From Bigelowiella natans CCMP2755 (taxonomy: Eukaryota > Cercozoa > Chlorarachniophyceae), in assembly GCA_000320545.1 (NCBI GenBank), contig ADNK01002454.1, forward strand, positions 1 to 37,500: DNA of 37,500 bases, given 5' to 3'. Each line of letters begins with the position of its first letter. Position 1 is the first letter of the stretch. This document shows, one piece after another, positions 1-11,482 of the stretch. The notes beneath the pieces were generated by a model that was not told the origin of the DNA, searched no databases, and saw only the letters and a list, made by a program, of their open reading frames with translations. A program made the translations under genes and the position numbers.

Positions 1-141
1 TTCATTCCAAAAGAGTTTTAGACTACACTCCTTCGCTAGCATCACCATCATCCCTTTGTCATCATCGCTTATCGTCATATTCCATCATTTCATCACACAT
101 ATCTGTTTGTGTATAGCTCGTGTAGCATGCATCATCAGCAG

Positions 142-418
142 CAACAACAACAACAACAACGTCATTGCAATCTGGCTTTTTATAGCATTTCCATTGCTGT
201 TCTTTGGAACTCTATTTGGCAAAAACATGACGGAAGAGCTCGACTTTCCTTGCCGTCCTGCGAGATATCGCCGCCCCATCCCTACAAAGCAATGGTGAGC
301 GAACGTTAACAACCTCCCTGCGATTATTGCGTGATGTGACTCTCTTTTGCTGGGAGGATCACCTTGAGATATCCTTTCGTGTGTATGCGTGTGTGTGTGT
401 TTGTGTGTGTGTGTGTGC

Positions 419-460
<42 letters not shown>

Positions 461-566
461 AAGCAATGCTGGCAATGTGTTGATTTTGTTAATGGATGAT
501 GAAGATCAAAGCTGGTGCACTCAAGCAACACTCACAAACATGCACTATTAATAGATGTAGTTGGTA

Positions 567-600
<34 letters not shown>

Positions 601-1626
601 ATATATGTAGGTTCACCCACCCTATCACGCTAGCTGTCGCCGGTGGTGTCTTGCCTTTTGGATCGATATTCATTGAGATGTACTACGCATTCACGTCCTT
701 CTGGAACTACAAGTTCTACTATGTTTATGGCTTCCTCTTCTTGGTACTACCAGCAGTAACCATGTGGACGATGATGCTGCTGATGATGATGATAATAGTT
801 GTGTGTGCACTTGGTGCTATTGATGCACACCCACATTTTACAAATGCGTCAGCACGAGCATCGTCAACGACGTCAAATTGAAGAAACATCCAGTCTTATC
901 ATGTTCCTTGATTCTCTGTTTTATAGTGCGTAATCGATCCTTGAACATTGTTGTAATTGTTGTTTTAGGTCTATTGCATATTGATTGTGGTGACAATGTG
1001 CGTGACTATCGTATGCATCTACTTCCTGCTCAATTCTGAGGACTATCGATGGCAATGGACGGCTTTTATTGCTGGTAAAAATCATGATCGATCGTGTTAA
1101 AGTTTTACCGTTATCACTAGTATGGATTTAAGATTTGAGTGATAGAGCATGAGAACAAATAGATTGACACACTATGTACTGATGTAATAATTGTCGGCTT
1201 CTTCTACTCTCTCCCTTTCTCTCTCTCTCTCCCTCTCTCTTTCTCTCTCTCTTCCTCTCATAGGCGGTTCCACGTCCGGATATGTGTTTTTGTACGCCGT
1301 GTACTTCTTCTTCAACAAGACGCACATGTATGGGCTGATGCAAACCGCCTTCTATTTCGGATATACCTCAATCTTCTGCTTCTACCTCTTCCTCCTTACA
1401 GGTTATATTCAAAATCTTCACCCTGCACTCGTTATAATTTACTATCTCCGTTGTTTCTTTGCATGATAGCGGGTTTTGAATTTCCTAACGTATTTTGAGT
1501 TTTTGAGTAGATCCAACACTTGCATGATGGGTTGTGCTCGTTTTGCTGTTATTTGTAGGAACAATTGCTTACATCGGCACAAGTATCTTCGTTCATAGAA
1601 TTTATTATTACATTAAGAGCGACTGA
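142..1626 (+). CDS. TM9SF/nonaspanin (EMP70) family protein, C-terminal part, 5 exons visible
   Basis: This is the 3' part of a transmembrane-9 superfamily gene; the 5' part lies left of the window. Exons are about 142-294, 611-743, 969-1074, 1264-1401 and 1559-1626, joined in phase, with TGA at 1624-1626. Conserved nonaspanin blocks appear in order: [67 protein letters not shown]. The match is closest to the TM9SF3/TM9SF1 type. The last residues are YYYIKSD, giving the C-terminal KXD/E signal that in this family binds COPI and retains the protein in the Golgi. The visible part holds about five to six hydrophobic segments. TM9 proteins act in Golgi/endosome membrane trafficking and surface delivery of membrane proteins. 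The start of the first visible exon is uncertain: the conserved frame is clear from 161, and the CAACAA run just before it may be intron or exon. Introns carry GT, AT and CT microsatellites. Confidence 0.9.
379..458. repeat. (GT)n microsatellite in TM9SF intron
   Basis: A nearly pure GT tract with a few GC interruptions lies in the intron between exons 142-294 and 611-743. An (AT)n tract at 567-594 ends close to the acceptor of the same intron. The long CA/GT reading frames across it are repeat artefacts. Confidence 0.95.
1206..1259. repeat. CT-rich tract before a TM9SF acceptor
   Basis: A CT microsatellite runs directly into the splice acceptor before the exon at 1264 and so serves as its polypyrimidine tract. 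Confidence 0.85.
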
Positions 1627-2362
1627 TGATGATAATGTCGTCGTGGAGGAGGAGGAAGGGAGATCATAATGATTTGACTACTCGATTATGATGAATCCAC
1701 TCACGACAAGTTGATATTAATTCATCATCTTGAAAAGACATTTAATCCATCGCACTCCGTTGATCGTGTGTAGTAAACGCGAGGACGCCACATGATAGCA
1801 TGCATCGCAACAATCAAGCTTATATCAATTCGCGCTCTGATGCAACAATGTGCGTGGAACATGCACTGCGCCACATGCAGCATGCGATTCTACATGTTTT
1901 ATAATACGGATGTAATGAATTGATTAAATATTTCTTATCCAATGGTCATCCTGGCGTAGCTGTACGTGCATAGCTGCAGTTACATGTTGTATTACTCATC
2001 ATAAAGTTTGATCGGTTGCTAGCTAAATGCCAAATTGTCAGGCCTCAACCGCGAAAATGCAAACCGCCTTTATGTGTAATGAATGATGTTATATTGTACG
2101 CCGCAAAATCGTTATGCTTCTGCTCGTTCGCGTGGACGTGCGCTATGCTAGTATGTAGTACTGCATGCGCATTCGCAGCTAGTTGTGCAAGCAACCCGCA
2201 AGTATGATTGAATATATCAATTTTTATTCAGACAGATTACAACGCACTCCGTACAAAGGAAACGACGCGACACATGCAGCTGAAGATCGACAAAGGTACA
2301 CAGGTGCTCGATTAGTCGGTGCATATCTTAAAGATGGCTCAAGATATATATCTTCAAAGACC
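1627..2362. other. Convergent intergenic spacer between TM9SF and TypA
   Basis: No gene is supported here. The two genes meet tail to tail. The sequence has scattered GCATGC and GCTAG motifs (for example around 1799, 2017 and 2145), a weak version of the CTAG blocks at the other convergent spacers. Short open frames at 2016-2207 and 2183-2416 show no recognisable protein; the second overlaps the TypA last exon antisense. Confidence 0.6.
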
Positions 2363-3863
2363 TCATCTATTCTTCGCATTCTTTGCGTCTCTCGCCCGTC
2401 TTTTTCTCTGTCGTGAAAGGGCGGAAAATGGTACATCGGTAAGAGTCTTATTCACTCCACCAGTTGTGGTAAACATTGTGGGTTGAATACATAGCGAGCG
2501 CTGAATATGCTAAGTATAGTGTTCAATCAATACAGCTATAACGCACTGTACACGTCATAAGAATGATATCCTCTATTTCACCGAATACTTAAAAAGGAGT
2601 GGAAGGTGTATGAGCACGCTTCTTACATGTAGCAGTAGTACCTCTTTTGCGTCATGCATTTTTCTTATGCTGACTCGTTTGGGCGTGATCTCGATGAGCT
2701 CATCGTCCCTCACATATGTTATACATTGCTTTCGAGAAGCAACAAAAATATGTGTCAGCTATTAAAATTTTAGTATAAAAATCCCTTCTATATAACCAAT
2801 TTAATAAAAAAAATCTCTCTTTCACAAAAACTCATGTTTTTGGAGGCTAATGCCTTTTTTTTTGCAAAAATTTGAATATCTTAATCTTTTCTAATTTATA
2901 TTATTCTTAGTTACTCAGGTTCAGAAACAGATAATGATGTATTAATTAATCTGTTTTTATTTGCGGTTTGCAATGTAATAATAAATGATGAAGAAATTTA
3001 CAATAATACTTGGCAATCGTATATTTCTGCACACCAGATTGCGCAGAGTTCTTCTGATAAACTACCATTGCCTCTACTTCTGGTAGTACCTCAATGGACA
3101 TGCGGACTGGAGGAGCAAGCTTCACTTTATCGTCCTTACCTGCTGCCCTGATATTCGAGATATATACTTCAATGACGTGCTTATTACATCCACACATTCA
3201 GCATTTATTGCATTTCGGTTTAGTCGAGAAATCGAGTTAAATACAGTAACAATAGCCGTGCAAATTCTGATATAATCTGCCGCTGCTGCCACTACCTGAC
3301 ATTTGTGAGCTCTTTTTCTTTGCAAGCATTCACATCTAGATCGGATCCCCTAGCGCTGGTGAAGCAGGTTATTTCATGTGTGTGAGAGGAAGAGGCTAAG
3401 CAAGAGATCTGCATGTCTATAGTTTATAGAGCAGCTCCGACGAATAACAACACAATTCCTTAATTCCTCGCCTCTCTTTCATAATTCCTCGCCTCTCTTT
3501 CATTAGAATCAACGGTACCTTTCGCCTATCACCATTCCCGGGTATACCTAGTGACCACAAAAAATGATGATGAGGATGATGGTGAAGGTGGGGGTAATGA
3601 TGATAAGATTAATCGTGTTGGTAGAATTCATAGTTGATGAGAAAAAAGGCAAAAAGTTATTTATGCAAGTTTTTCCGTTTAATATGAAGCTTTTCTCTAC
3701 ACTATAAATTATCATATGAAGCTAATACTGTTTTCAGGCAATTTCAGGCTACAGAGGGTATTTGATTTCTATTATTGTCTTTTCTTCTATGATCTCAAAT
3801 CTTACTATTATTATCATCACTGCTATTACTATCATATCTACATTATTACTACTTCTACTACTG

Positions 3864-3894
<31 letters not shown>

Positions 3895-4692
3895 AAGTTC
3901 TCCCGGTTCAATGAATAGGCGCCCTCTCGACTACACAACAAAACGAATAAGTATTAATCATTAATAGCTGGCGATAAGAGCGAAGGGGAATCTGCTCGTA
4001 AAGAGGAGCCTAGTGGAGGCGATGGTTGGAGGAGAGAATACGAGGTGAGGTGGCAAATGGATTATTGCACTCTTTGATGTTTGTTAACAACGCTCTCTGT
4101 CAATTTTGAATCTTGAAGGATTCCCTTGACAGTTTGAGTACACTTGGTGTACGTACCATTGCCATTAATCGTGTTAATTATGATACCTCAAGAGGCCCCA
4201 AAGCGTGAGCTGTAGCCTTGCCACTTTCGAGAGATATCAACGCACCCTTTTCCACGCACAAAGGGGGGCGGGCAAGATATCTGGTCAGTATTCTATTCAT
4301 TGGCAAAGCCATATCGTACAATTTGTCCTCCTCCAAAAAAGGCTACTAAAACGCACTGCCATACACAGTCTGATTTCCCACAAAATCACGGTTATGCATT
4401 CACGATCATCGTTTATGCTCTACACGTAGCATCGGCTACCTTTTCGTTTCTATCGATAGCACCTTTATACGGGATATACCCATCAAACATAGAATGGATG
4501 ATGCCATCCCCTCTTGTGTCCTAGTGCAGCATCAGGTCGAGAATAAGCGGTTGAAAAAGTCAAAGATAGTTCAGTAGTAGTAGTAGTAGTAGTTGTTGTT
4601 GTTGTAGTAGAAGTCGTATTATATTTAGAAATGAAGCAGATAAACACAGCGTTGACTCACAATGGTGACAGTGCTATAATACACATATATTT

Positions 4693-4732
<40 letters not shown>

Positions 4733-6375
4733 ATAAATATCCAGCTTTTGCAGCAACAAAAACAACACCGATTACGTTTGTTGAAGAGACAGCGACGAAA
4801 GATAGCAATACCTGTGTAAACTCTGCTCGATACCCCAAAAGAGCCCTGAACGGAATCTAGGAGTTTTTGACAAACCATTAGTTTTTGAGGCGACGAAATT
4901 GCGAGGTGGGGAACGCGTTAGCCGCCAGTGCTAATGCAGTGAAACTCAGTAACACAATACTATCATGAAACCTTGAAGACTAGCTTGCTCCTAGCGTCGG
5001 TTTGGTCATAAGAAACCTGATGTGATTAATTGAGGCAGCACAACCATTGCCGTCCGTCAACTCATATTTCACCGATCTCGCAGATTCATATTGGCGTTGT
5101 TGTAGAGAAGAATTCTGACAAAGCCACTTCCTGTGTGTGGGTTCGTCTCATACCAAGTCCGCTTTACGTTTTGCCATCTTCTCAATCACCTTTGTTCCAT
5201 GATAATTAACGCAGGTAAACAGGACGAATGTAGTGAGTATTGGTAGCTAGCAGCAATTCGCTAGCAGCAAAACCAAATTTAAAAACAAACCCAATTCATT
5301 GAGTGCTATTGCTACGGATTATATCTATTATTCCTTTCTTATTTACGTGTGTGTTGTCAAATTATCGTCGTCATCATCATCATCATCATCATTATCATCA
5401 TCATCATCATTTATTGAGTTCCTAAGTGCACCTGCCCTGCATGATCGTTGTGGCAATCAATGACCAGCTCTTCCACAGGCTCGAGCATAGATTCAGGGTT
5501 ATTTTCATCCTGCACAACATCAACCCACAATCACCATCGTATTTTGCGCTAAAATCAGCACAACGGCAGTGACTGGCATGCCGCATATATGTCTACACTC
5601 CTTTTCATCTTTTACTTGCTTTAAAACTGCTTGTGGGGAGGAACATGCGAGCTCAAAGCCCTGAGGAGAGTAAATCACAAAAGAGGAGGACATGTCAAGG
5701 TCAAATCTATTAGAATTGAACGACAGAATACGCAACATATACATATATTTGTCATCCTCATCATCATCATCATCATCATCGTCATCGTCATCATCATCAT
5801 CATCATCGTCATCGTCATCATCATCATCGTCATCGTCACCATCGTAATCATCCTCATCATTATGCCGCAACGATCACAACCCAGTAGCTAAATTAGACAG
5901 GAGAGGCCATGAGTACTGACCTCTCTTCGCATTTGCTCGAGAAGAATGCCTAACTGAAGCTCTCCTCTTCCGTGTAGCTGCACCTGATTCGAGGAGAATT
6001 AACAGTAGAGACGATTACTGGAAGGGACAACAAGAGCAGCCGCAGCAACAACAACTACGACAACAATAGTACTCGCTGCTACTACTACTACTACTACTTT
6101 CACACGCATTATATTTATATCATATGAATATATCTCATACATCTTCCCAAACCTGTTCTGAGCCAATCTTGGTCAAAGTAAGTGAGACATTGGTTTCAAT
6201 CTCCGCCTGAGAATAGGATCGCAATGAAGAATATAGATACATATACCACAAGCTGTCAATAGGGTCGCAATGAAGAATATAGATACATATATCACAAGCA
6301 TATAGCGTTTGGAATTGAGTGCTCAAGCGCGTATTCCACAGAGAACCTCATAGTACTTCTATGAGTTTCTGTCGT

Positions 6376-6416
<41 letters not shown>

Positions 6417-6432
6417 TATATATACGGAGAGT

Positions 6433-6489
<57 letters not shown>

Positions 6490-7496
6490 GCAGCAGCTCT
6501 TTGTTTATTAAGTTGGTGGCAAATAGATGGAGATTGAATAATTACTACAACTACTACTACTACTTGCACCACTACCTCAAGTCTCTCCATGATGATAGGA
6601 AATGTGCATTTATCACCGTCCTAAGTAGGTACACATTACATCCATAACAAGCAGCTATGAACAACTAATGTACTCATGCTCAAAGGAGGAGACGGTTGAT
6701 GAAACTACGGCTGCAATATGTGGATCATCATGAAACTGGATCTCTTTCAAAAAATAAATAGTTTTGCTAAAAAACCACCGTTGCTGCTATGGTGTGTAAA
6801 TATTAAGTATTATTTCTTCTACATCGTACCATTCCGCTCAGTGGCGAAGCGCTGTTTGATGTGACGATGATTGACAACACTGGTGGATCAATCGGCACGC
6901 ATTGCACAGCCTCTTTCACCTGTTGTTTAATTCAAGAACGAGAAAACACAACGATAAACCACACCGAGTAAATAGCCGAAACAAAAAGCTGTGACGGATA
7001 ATAAAGAGATAGATGTTCTGGCGTTGTTTCAGACTCATTTCGATCTTTCATATTCCAATTTATTTATGATATTTTTGTCACTATTCAGTGTTATACGGAT
7101 ATCTTACCGACGTAGTCGCAAGAGTGTCATTAACACCTAATTTGGATGGAAGATGATGATGTAAAAAACACGAAGAACTTCCACACCTACTCCAAGGTAG
7201 TAACATAATGTCAATAATTGCTTTTGCCAATTTGCCATCTCTTCTTGTCTATCGTTCCGGATTAATATGCATAGCAAAGAGCTCTTCCACTAGCCTCTCC
7301 TACCCCTTCTTTTGACATCAACACTCTGCAGCACCAAGTACCCGTATATCGTACCTGCCCGGGGGAAACCAGCAATAGCCACTACATCCCCGGATGATGC
7401 TCTTTCTATGTCCGTCTGTATGGAAGAGACAACAACGCACAAAAGACCATATCCATGCTTCATAGCAATAGGCTGAGGTGATATTGCTGTGCAGCT

Positions 7497-7527
<31 letters not shown>

Positions 7528-8577
7528 TACTACTTCTACTACTACTGCTGGTACTCCTTAGCCTAAGTGCAATATACCTGCACGATTCCTTGCCATTGGG
7601 ATATCTTCGTTACTTTCGCATCTTCCGATATGCTGTTTCCTGAGGAATATGGATGGTAAAAGGGATGAAGAGGGGGGGGGTTGTAAGGATGATAAATTAG
7701 CAGCAAAGAAATGAACGAAGATCAACACAAATCATATGCACCCGCTCTCTTATGTTCCTGATTTTTACATTTTTACAGTTTTAATGTAAGGCATTTGAGC
7801 ACATGAGCAACGTTACAGTGTACCAAATACTATTAATCCCCCTATAATCCAATATTATCATCAATATGGATCGATCAAAGATGTGTTGGAGAAAGTGTGG
7901 AGGGATGATTCACCGTCAGGGCTGATGAAATGGCAAAGGTCTCCTACAGATACGCTTCCTTGATGAGTGGTAGCGGTAGCAGTAGCAGTGAAGAAACGAT
8001 AGAAATAAGAAACGATGGTGATAAGAACAACAATGATCTTTCATATCAGCTGCTACTACCTGTTTGAATTCTTCCAATTAACTCTTTCCCCAGGAACGAA
8101 TTAGCCTTTTCATGTACGGCAAGACAATTATGTGTGCTCGGCTCTTATATTTATGTGCGGCTGCTTGCTATTCCTGGGAGATTGCTGAGAGCCACTGTAC
8201 CATCGATATTATCATTATCATCGTTATCCTTCATTGCATGCTTATATGTACCTGTGTTTGAGTAACTAGCATTGAGAAAGGGGTCACGTCGTCAACCTAG
8301 GTTGCAAGACGCAATTAAATGCTGTAAAGAATCGCTTTAGTGGCGTTTATTTCTATTTATAAGATTCAAGGCGAGTGAGACTTTTATATTTAGAATTTTA
8401 ATAGGAGGGGGAGGAGAGTTGAAGAAGGCTGCGAAGCATCATTCCTCTAACAAAAAGCCTTTCCGTAACAAATTTGAAACATGCAATATGGATTCGAGAC
8501 CTTAAATATTTTCATTATAAAATTTGTTAATTAAACAAATGAAATCTCCAGTCTTCTCTAGTACTACACTACTACTG

Positions 8578-8608
<31 letters not shown>

Positions 8609-9160
8609 CATGGGGGGAGGGACATGGTTAAGAATCGTGTCAAATAAGGGCCTCATATCGCAATCATCAGTCTCTACAGATCCCTCTTTACCAAAAAATA
8701 CAATATGAAGTCATTACGGAGAACATTTATGAAAACTAAATGCGAAATTCATCAACACACGCCGATAAACGTCCAATACACACTAAGATGAGCACGAGAA
8801 AGTAGAGGGCATGGGCGCAAGATAGCATTGCAGTACTAAGATGGAGAGAACACATACTACTACACACATGACTAATACCAGGTTCCTCCAACGTCGCCCA
8901 CCCCATCTTAGCAGATGCGTACACAATGGGGAAATCAAGCTGTGGGGGGTAGTAGTAGTAGTAAACACGGAAAGAAGGAAGAGGAAGAGGAGGAGGAGGA
9001 GAGAGCAGTATTGAGCATAAAGCCCAGAGCATATGATAAATAATAAGACAAAATGTAAATATGTTTCCTTGCGGCAGATGACAGCTGTGATGAGGAAATG
9101 CCAAAGAAATGCCTCTCCCATACCCCCCCCCCCCCTTGATAATAAAATACCGGCAAATGT

Positions 9161-9195
<35 letters not shown>

Positions 9196-10025
9196 TAATG
9201 AGCACGGCGCAGCACACCTGCTCATCGTTGGCACCGACGGCATCAAACATATCAAATACCTCATTCTCAACCTATGTGTATTATATAACAATGGCGAGGA
9301 TTATGTACATTATCATTCAAGTTATCAAAAACCAATGTCATATGTTAATAATACGACGATAAATAAATACAAGAAGAATATAAATAGCCCTCATTTTACC
9401 CACATCCCTCTCTTATCACCACTGCCATATGACGATGATAATTATTATTATGGTCAGCGTGGTCGTGAGCTATTTCAGTGTCTAATCTCTACCTCTCCAA
9501 GTCTTGCAGTCTCTCTATCACATTTGTTAATAACTACGATAGGCCTCAAGCCCTGTGCTAGAGCCTTCATCAGTACAAACTTCGTCTACATCCAAGTTAT
9601 ATCAATCAGCAGTGAAAATAAAGGTGCGCGTGAGCAGCTACTGGCGAGGCGCAAAGAGAATAAGAGAGGTATAAACACAACAAATGCATGAGATATGGAT
9701 TTGAGTGAACATATTCTATTTGAAAAGCTATATCCAACAACCTGAGACATGGGGCCTTCTGTAGCATCTACAACCAAGCATACACCATCCACCTATAAAG
9801 AGTAGTAGTAATAGTAGTAGGAATAATAGTATTAAAATCGATTCAGCTCACACGTGGAGCGTTGTGAGTAACTGCATCATCAAAGTTTATCGTTGTTGAT
9901 ATAAGATATGTCAAACAAAATTCTGTTTCCACACATTAGTAACGACTAGTATAGTACTGATAGAAGGAGGGCATATTCTATAATAATTTCATCTTTGGAA
10001 ATTATCGTTCCATCACCACTATCTG

Positions 10026-10060
<35 letters not shown>

Positions 10061-10589
10061 CCATTATTTTCAAGAGGCTACTAAAAAGACACGCACTCAC
10101 CATATTCATGATTCTTTCCACCTCGCCGCCAAAGTCAGCATGGCCAGGGGTATCGATAAGATTCACTCGCACAGAAGAGGAAGAGGAGGAGGAGGAGGAA
10201 GAGGACACCTCTGTCTCCTTTGAATCTACATGGTGTGTTACGTATGGTGCCAAAATACTTCACACATGATAAAGCGATGAAAGAAGAATATTGCAAAAGC
10301 TGGATTTCAGCTTGTTTGTAAGTACCAATGAAAGTATACACAGAAGAACACTAGTAAACAGTTTGAATCGCTTATCAAAAGCAGGAAAAAATGTACTACT
10401 AGTCGAAGTAAGTAGCAATACATGCATCATGGCCGTATATGTATGGTTAAGAGAATCTAATGACAATCGGCAAGAATAGTTTATTATATCCAATTACCAA
10501 GCAATATCGATGCACACTTTGACAGAATCGTGATTCCTCTCTGGTAAATACAGCCAGTAAAACATACAACGCCCGATCAAACAATCTAA

Positions 10590-10649
<60 letters not shown>

Positions 10650-10949
10650 GCATATAAGCACGCACAACTTCCGTCGCAAGTGTCGTTTTCAACTTAGCAA
10701 GAAGAGTTATTCTAATGTTTGTTTGACTGGTTCCAACAACAAAATATCCTTGATGGAAATGAGCCACGTAGTAGTATGATTAGTTATAGTACCTCCTGCT
10801 CCAGCTTATTGGAATCCATAACCCGAGATCCCATGTCCAGATCTGCAAGGCCACTCTAAAGGAGAATTCAACAACCATAAAGAGACAAACAACAGCTTAA
10901 GAAGACAGCCTAACTCTTTGAAAGAGCCTGTTATCTTCACAGTCAAATC

Positions 10950-10998
<49 letters not shown>

Positions 10999-11482
10999 AT
11001 ACTTACACACACACACACAAGCGCGCGCGCGCGTGCGCACACGAGTACCTGGCTCTGCTTCAGCATACAATCAACGAGAGATGTCTTGCCATGGTCAACA
11101 TGAGCTATGATTGCAACGTTTCGAAGATTCTCTCGTGTCCTTAAGCTGCTCGAGAGAGAGCGAGCAAAGGTTTCCCTCTAAAAGAAGAGAAATGTGTTAC
11201 TGGTACTCTTTGCACCGTGGTACTTAGTTCGGACAAAGCGCTCACACTTGCCGTACCTTTCGTACATCCATACGCTGTCGTAACATGGTGCTCGCGCGCC
11301 ATCCTCGGTTCAAGTGAGCGAGAAACATACGCTCCTCTTTCTTCTTCCTTTTCTTCTCCTTTTTCCACAACGTTGGAGGTGCTGCGTGCGTATGGGGCCA
11401 GACGACGTGTTCTGCGGCAGTGGTAGGTCAAAAGTCGGAGAGTTGTTGCAAGACTACTGGTAGCCTGCTTTAGTTTGGCCAT
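2363..11482 (-). CDS. typA: TypA/BipA translational GTPase, organelle-targeted, about 33 mini-exons
   Basis: This is a ribosome-binding translational GTPase of the TypA/BipA family. Exons, 5' to 3': 11482-11207, 11177-11049, 10855-10793, ~10711-10669, ~10217-10101, 9792-9742, 9585-9493, 9271-9218, 8939-8879, 8673-8609, 8296-8252, 8105-8060, 7958-7914, 7639-7578, 7415-7355, 7136-7108, 6919-6830, 6620-6576, 6206-6153, 5983-5921, 5660-5616, 5509-5432, 5189-5154, ~5060-5010, 4856-4812, 4520-4440, 4246-4187, 3930-3895, 3547-3519, 3349-3296, 3147-3090, 2728-2642, 2407-2363. G1 is [10 protein letters not shown]3 is [15 protein letters not shown]4 is INKCD and G5 is YASAK; later blocks include [25 protein letters not shown] and ELTNVR. 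The family C-terminal domain ends in DDELIEITP and a basic tail. The N-terminus from ATG 11482 is Arg/Ser-rich with almost no acid, as in a mitochondrial (or plastid) presequence; an upstream in-frame ATG at 11560 is possible. Exons 4, 5 and 24 are uncertain, and the usual ERGIT stretch is not cleanly visible. A Ser run precedes G3. Total is about 730 aa. Confidence 0.92.
3461..3502. repeat. 21-bp perfect tandem duplication in TypA intron
   Basis: Two perfect copies of a 21-bp unit, 3461-3481 and 3482-3502, lie in the intron between TypA exons 3547-3519 and 3349-3296. Confidence 0.9.
3801..3894. repeat. (CTA)n/(TAG)n array starting at a TypA 5' splice site
   Basis: On the coding (minus) strand the exon ending at 3895 is followed immediately by GTAGTAGTAG, so the donor GT is the first unit of the trinucleotide array. 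The far end degenerates into TAA/TGA-type units. Confidence 0.9.
4697..4729. repeat. (TA)n microsatellite in TypA intron
   Basis: Pure TA tract in the intron between exons 4856-4812 and 4520-4440. A TAG/TTG trinucleotide tract lies nearby at 4571-4610. Confidence 0.9.
5366..5410. repeat. (CAT)n microsatellite in TypA intron
   Basis: Trinucleotide tract just downstream, on the coding strand, of the TypA exon ending at 5432. Confidence 0.85.
5752..5856. repeat. (CAT/CGT)n microsatellite in TypA intron
   Basis: A long interrupted ATC tract in the intron between exons 5983-5921 and 5660-5616. It produces poly-Asp, poly-Met and poly-Ile frames that are not genes; only the 3' end of the poly-Asp frame overlaps a real exon. 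Confidence 0.9.
6212..6303. repeat. 46-bp imperfect tandem duplication in TypA intron
   Basis: Two copies with a period of 46 bp (from 6212 and from 6258) share GTCGCAATGAAGAATATAG-type sequence with a few mismatches. They sit just before the acceptor of TypA exon 6206-6153. Confidence 0.85.
6377..6484. repeat. Adjacent (TA)n and (GA)n microsatellites in TypA intron
   Basis: A TA tract at 6377-6424 is followed by a GA tract at 6428-6484, within the intron between exons 6620-6576 and 6206-6153. Confidence 0.9.
7498..7546. repeat. (CTA)n microsatellite in TypA intron
   Basis: Interrupted CTA/CTT tract between TypA exons 7639-7578 and 7415-7355, reading TAG/AAG on the coding strand. Confidence 0.85.
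8568..8608. repeat. (CTA)n/(GTA)n array starting at a TypA 5' splice site
   Basis: On the minus strand, exon 8673-8609 ends in ATG and the intron begins GTAGTAGTAG. The array is therefore continuous with the donor site. Confidence 0.9.
9161..9194. repeat. (ACT)n microsatellite in TypA intron
   Basis: Pure trinucleotide tract 23 nt downstream, on the coding strand, of the donor of exon 9271-9218. A run of 13 C lies nearby at 9123-9135. Confidence 0.9.
10026..10060. repeat. (ATC)n microsatellite in TypA intron
   Basis: Pure ATC tract in the intron after the G3 exon that ends at 10101. Confidence 0.9.
10592..10648. repeat. (TA)n microsatellite in TypA intron
   Basis: Long pure TA tract directly downstream of the uncertain fourth TypA exon (10711-10669). 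It sits in the intron where the switch-I coding sequence is hardest to resolve. Confidence 0.9.
10953..11038. repeat. Compound (CT)n-(CA)n-(GC)n microsatellite in TypA intron
   Basis: CT repeats to about 10998, CA repeats to about 11019, then GCGC to 11038. The tract begins 10 nt after the donor of the G1 exon (11177-11049). Confidence 0.9.

Noticed and set aside
85-531. 148-aa minus-strand open frame with a His-Thr run
   Set aside because: It is the translated (CA)n microsatellite of a TM9SF intron and its antisense; no conserved sequence.
2946-3197. 83-aa minus-strand frame reading into [10 protein letters not shown] as one exon
   Set aside because: The NI before RAAG comes from the intron; phase and the upstream exon (ELTNVR) place the acceptor at 3148, so the exon is 3147-3090.
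5520-5870. 116-aa minus-strand frame with a poly-Asp run
   Set aside because: The Asp run is an intronic GAT repeat. Only its downstream part (GFELACSS...) is a true TypA exon.
8736-9250. Overlapping minus-strand hydrophobic frames of 122-155 aa
   Set aside because: They are read-through of TypA exons into introns with GTA and GGA repeats; the real exons are 9271-9218 and 8939-8879.
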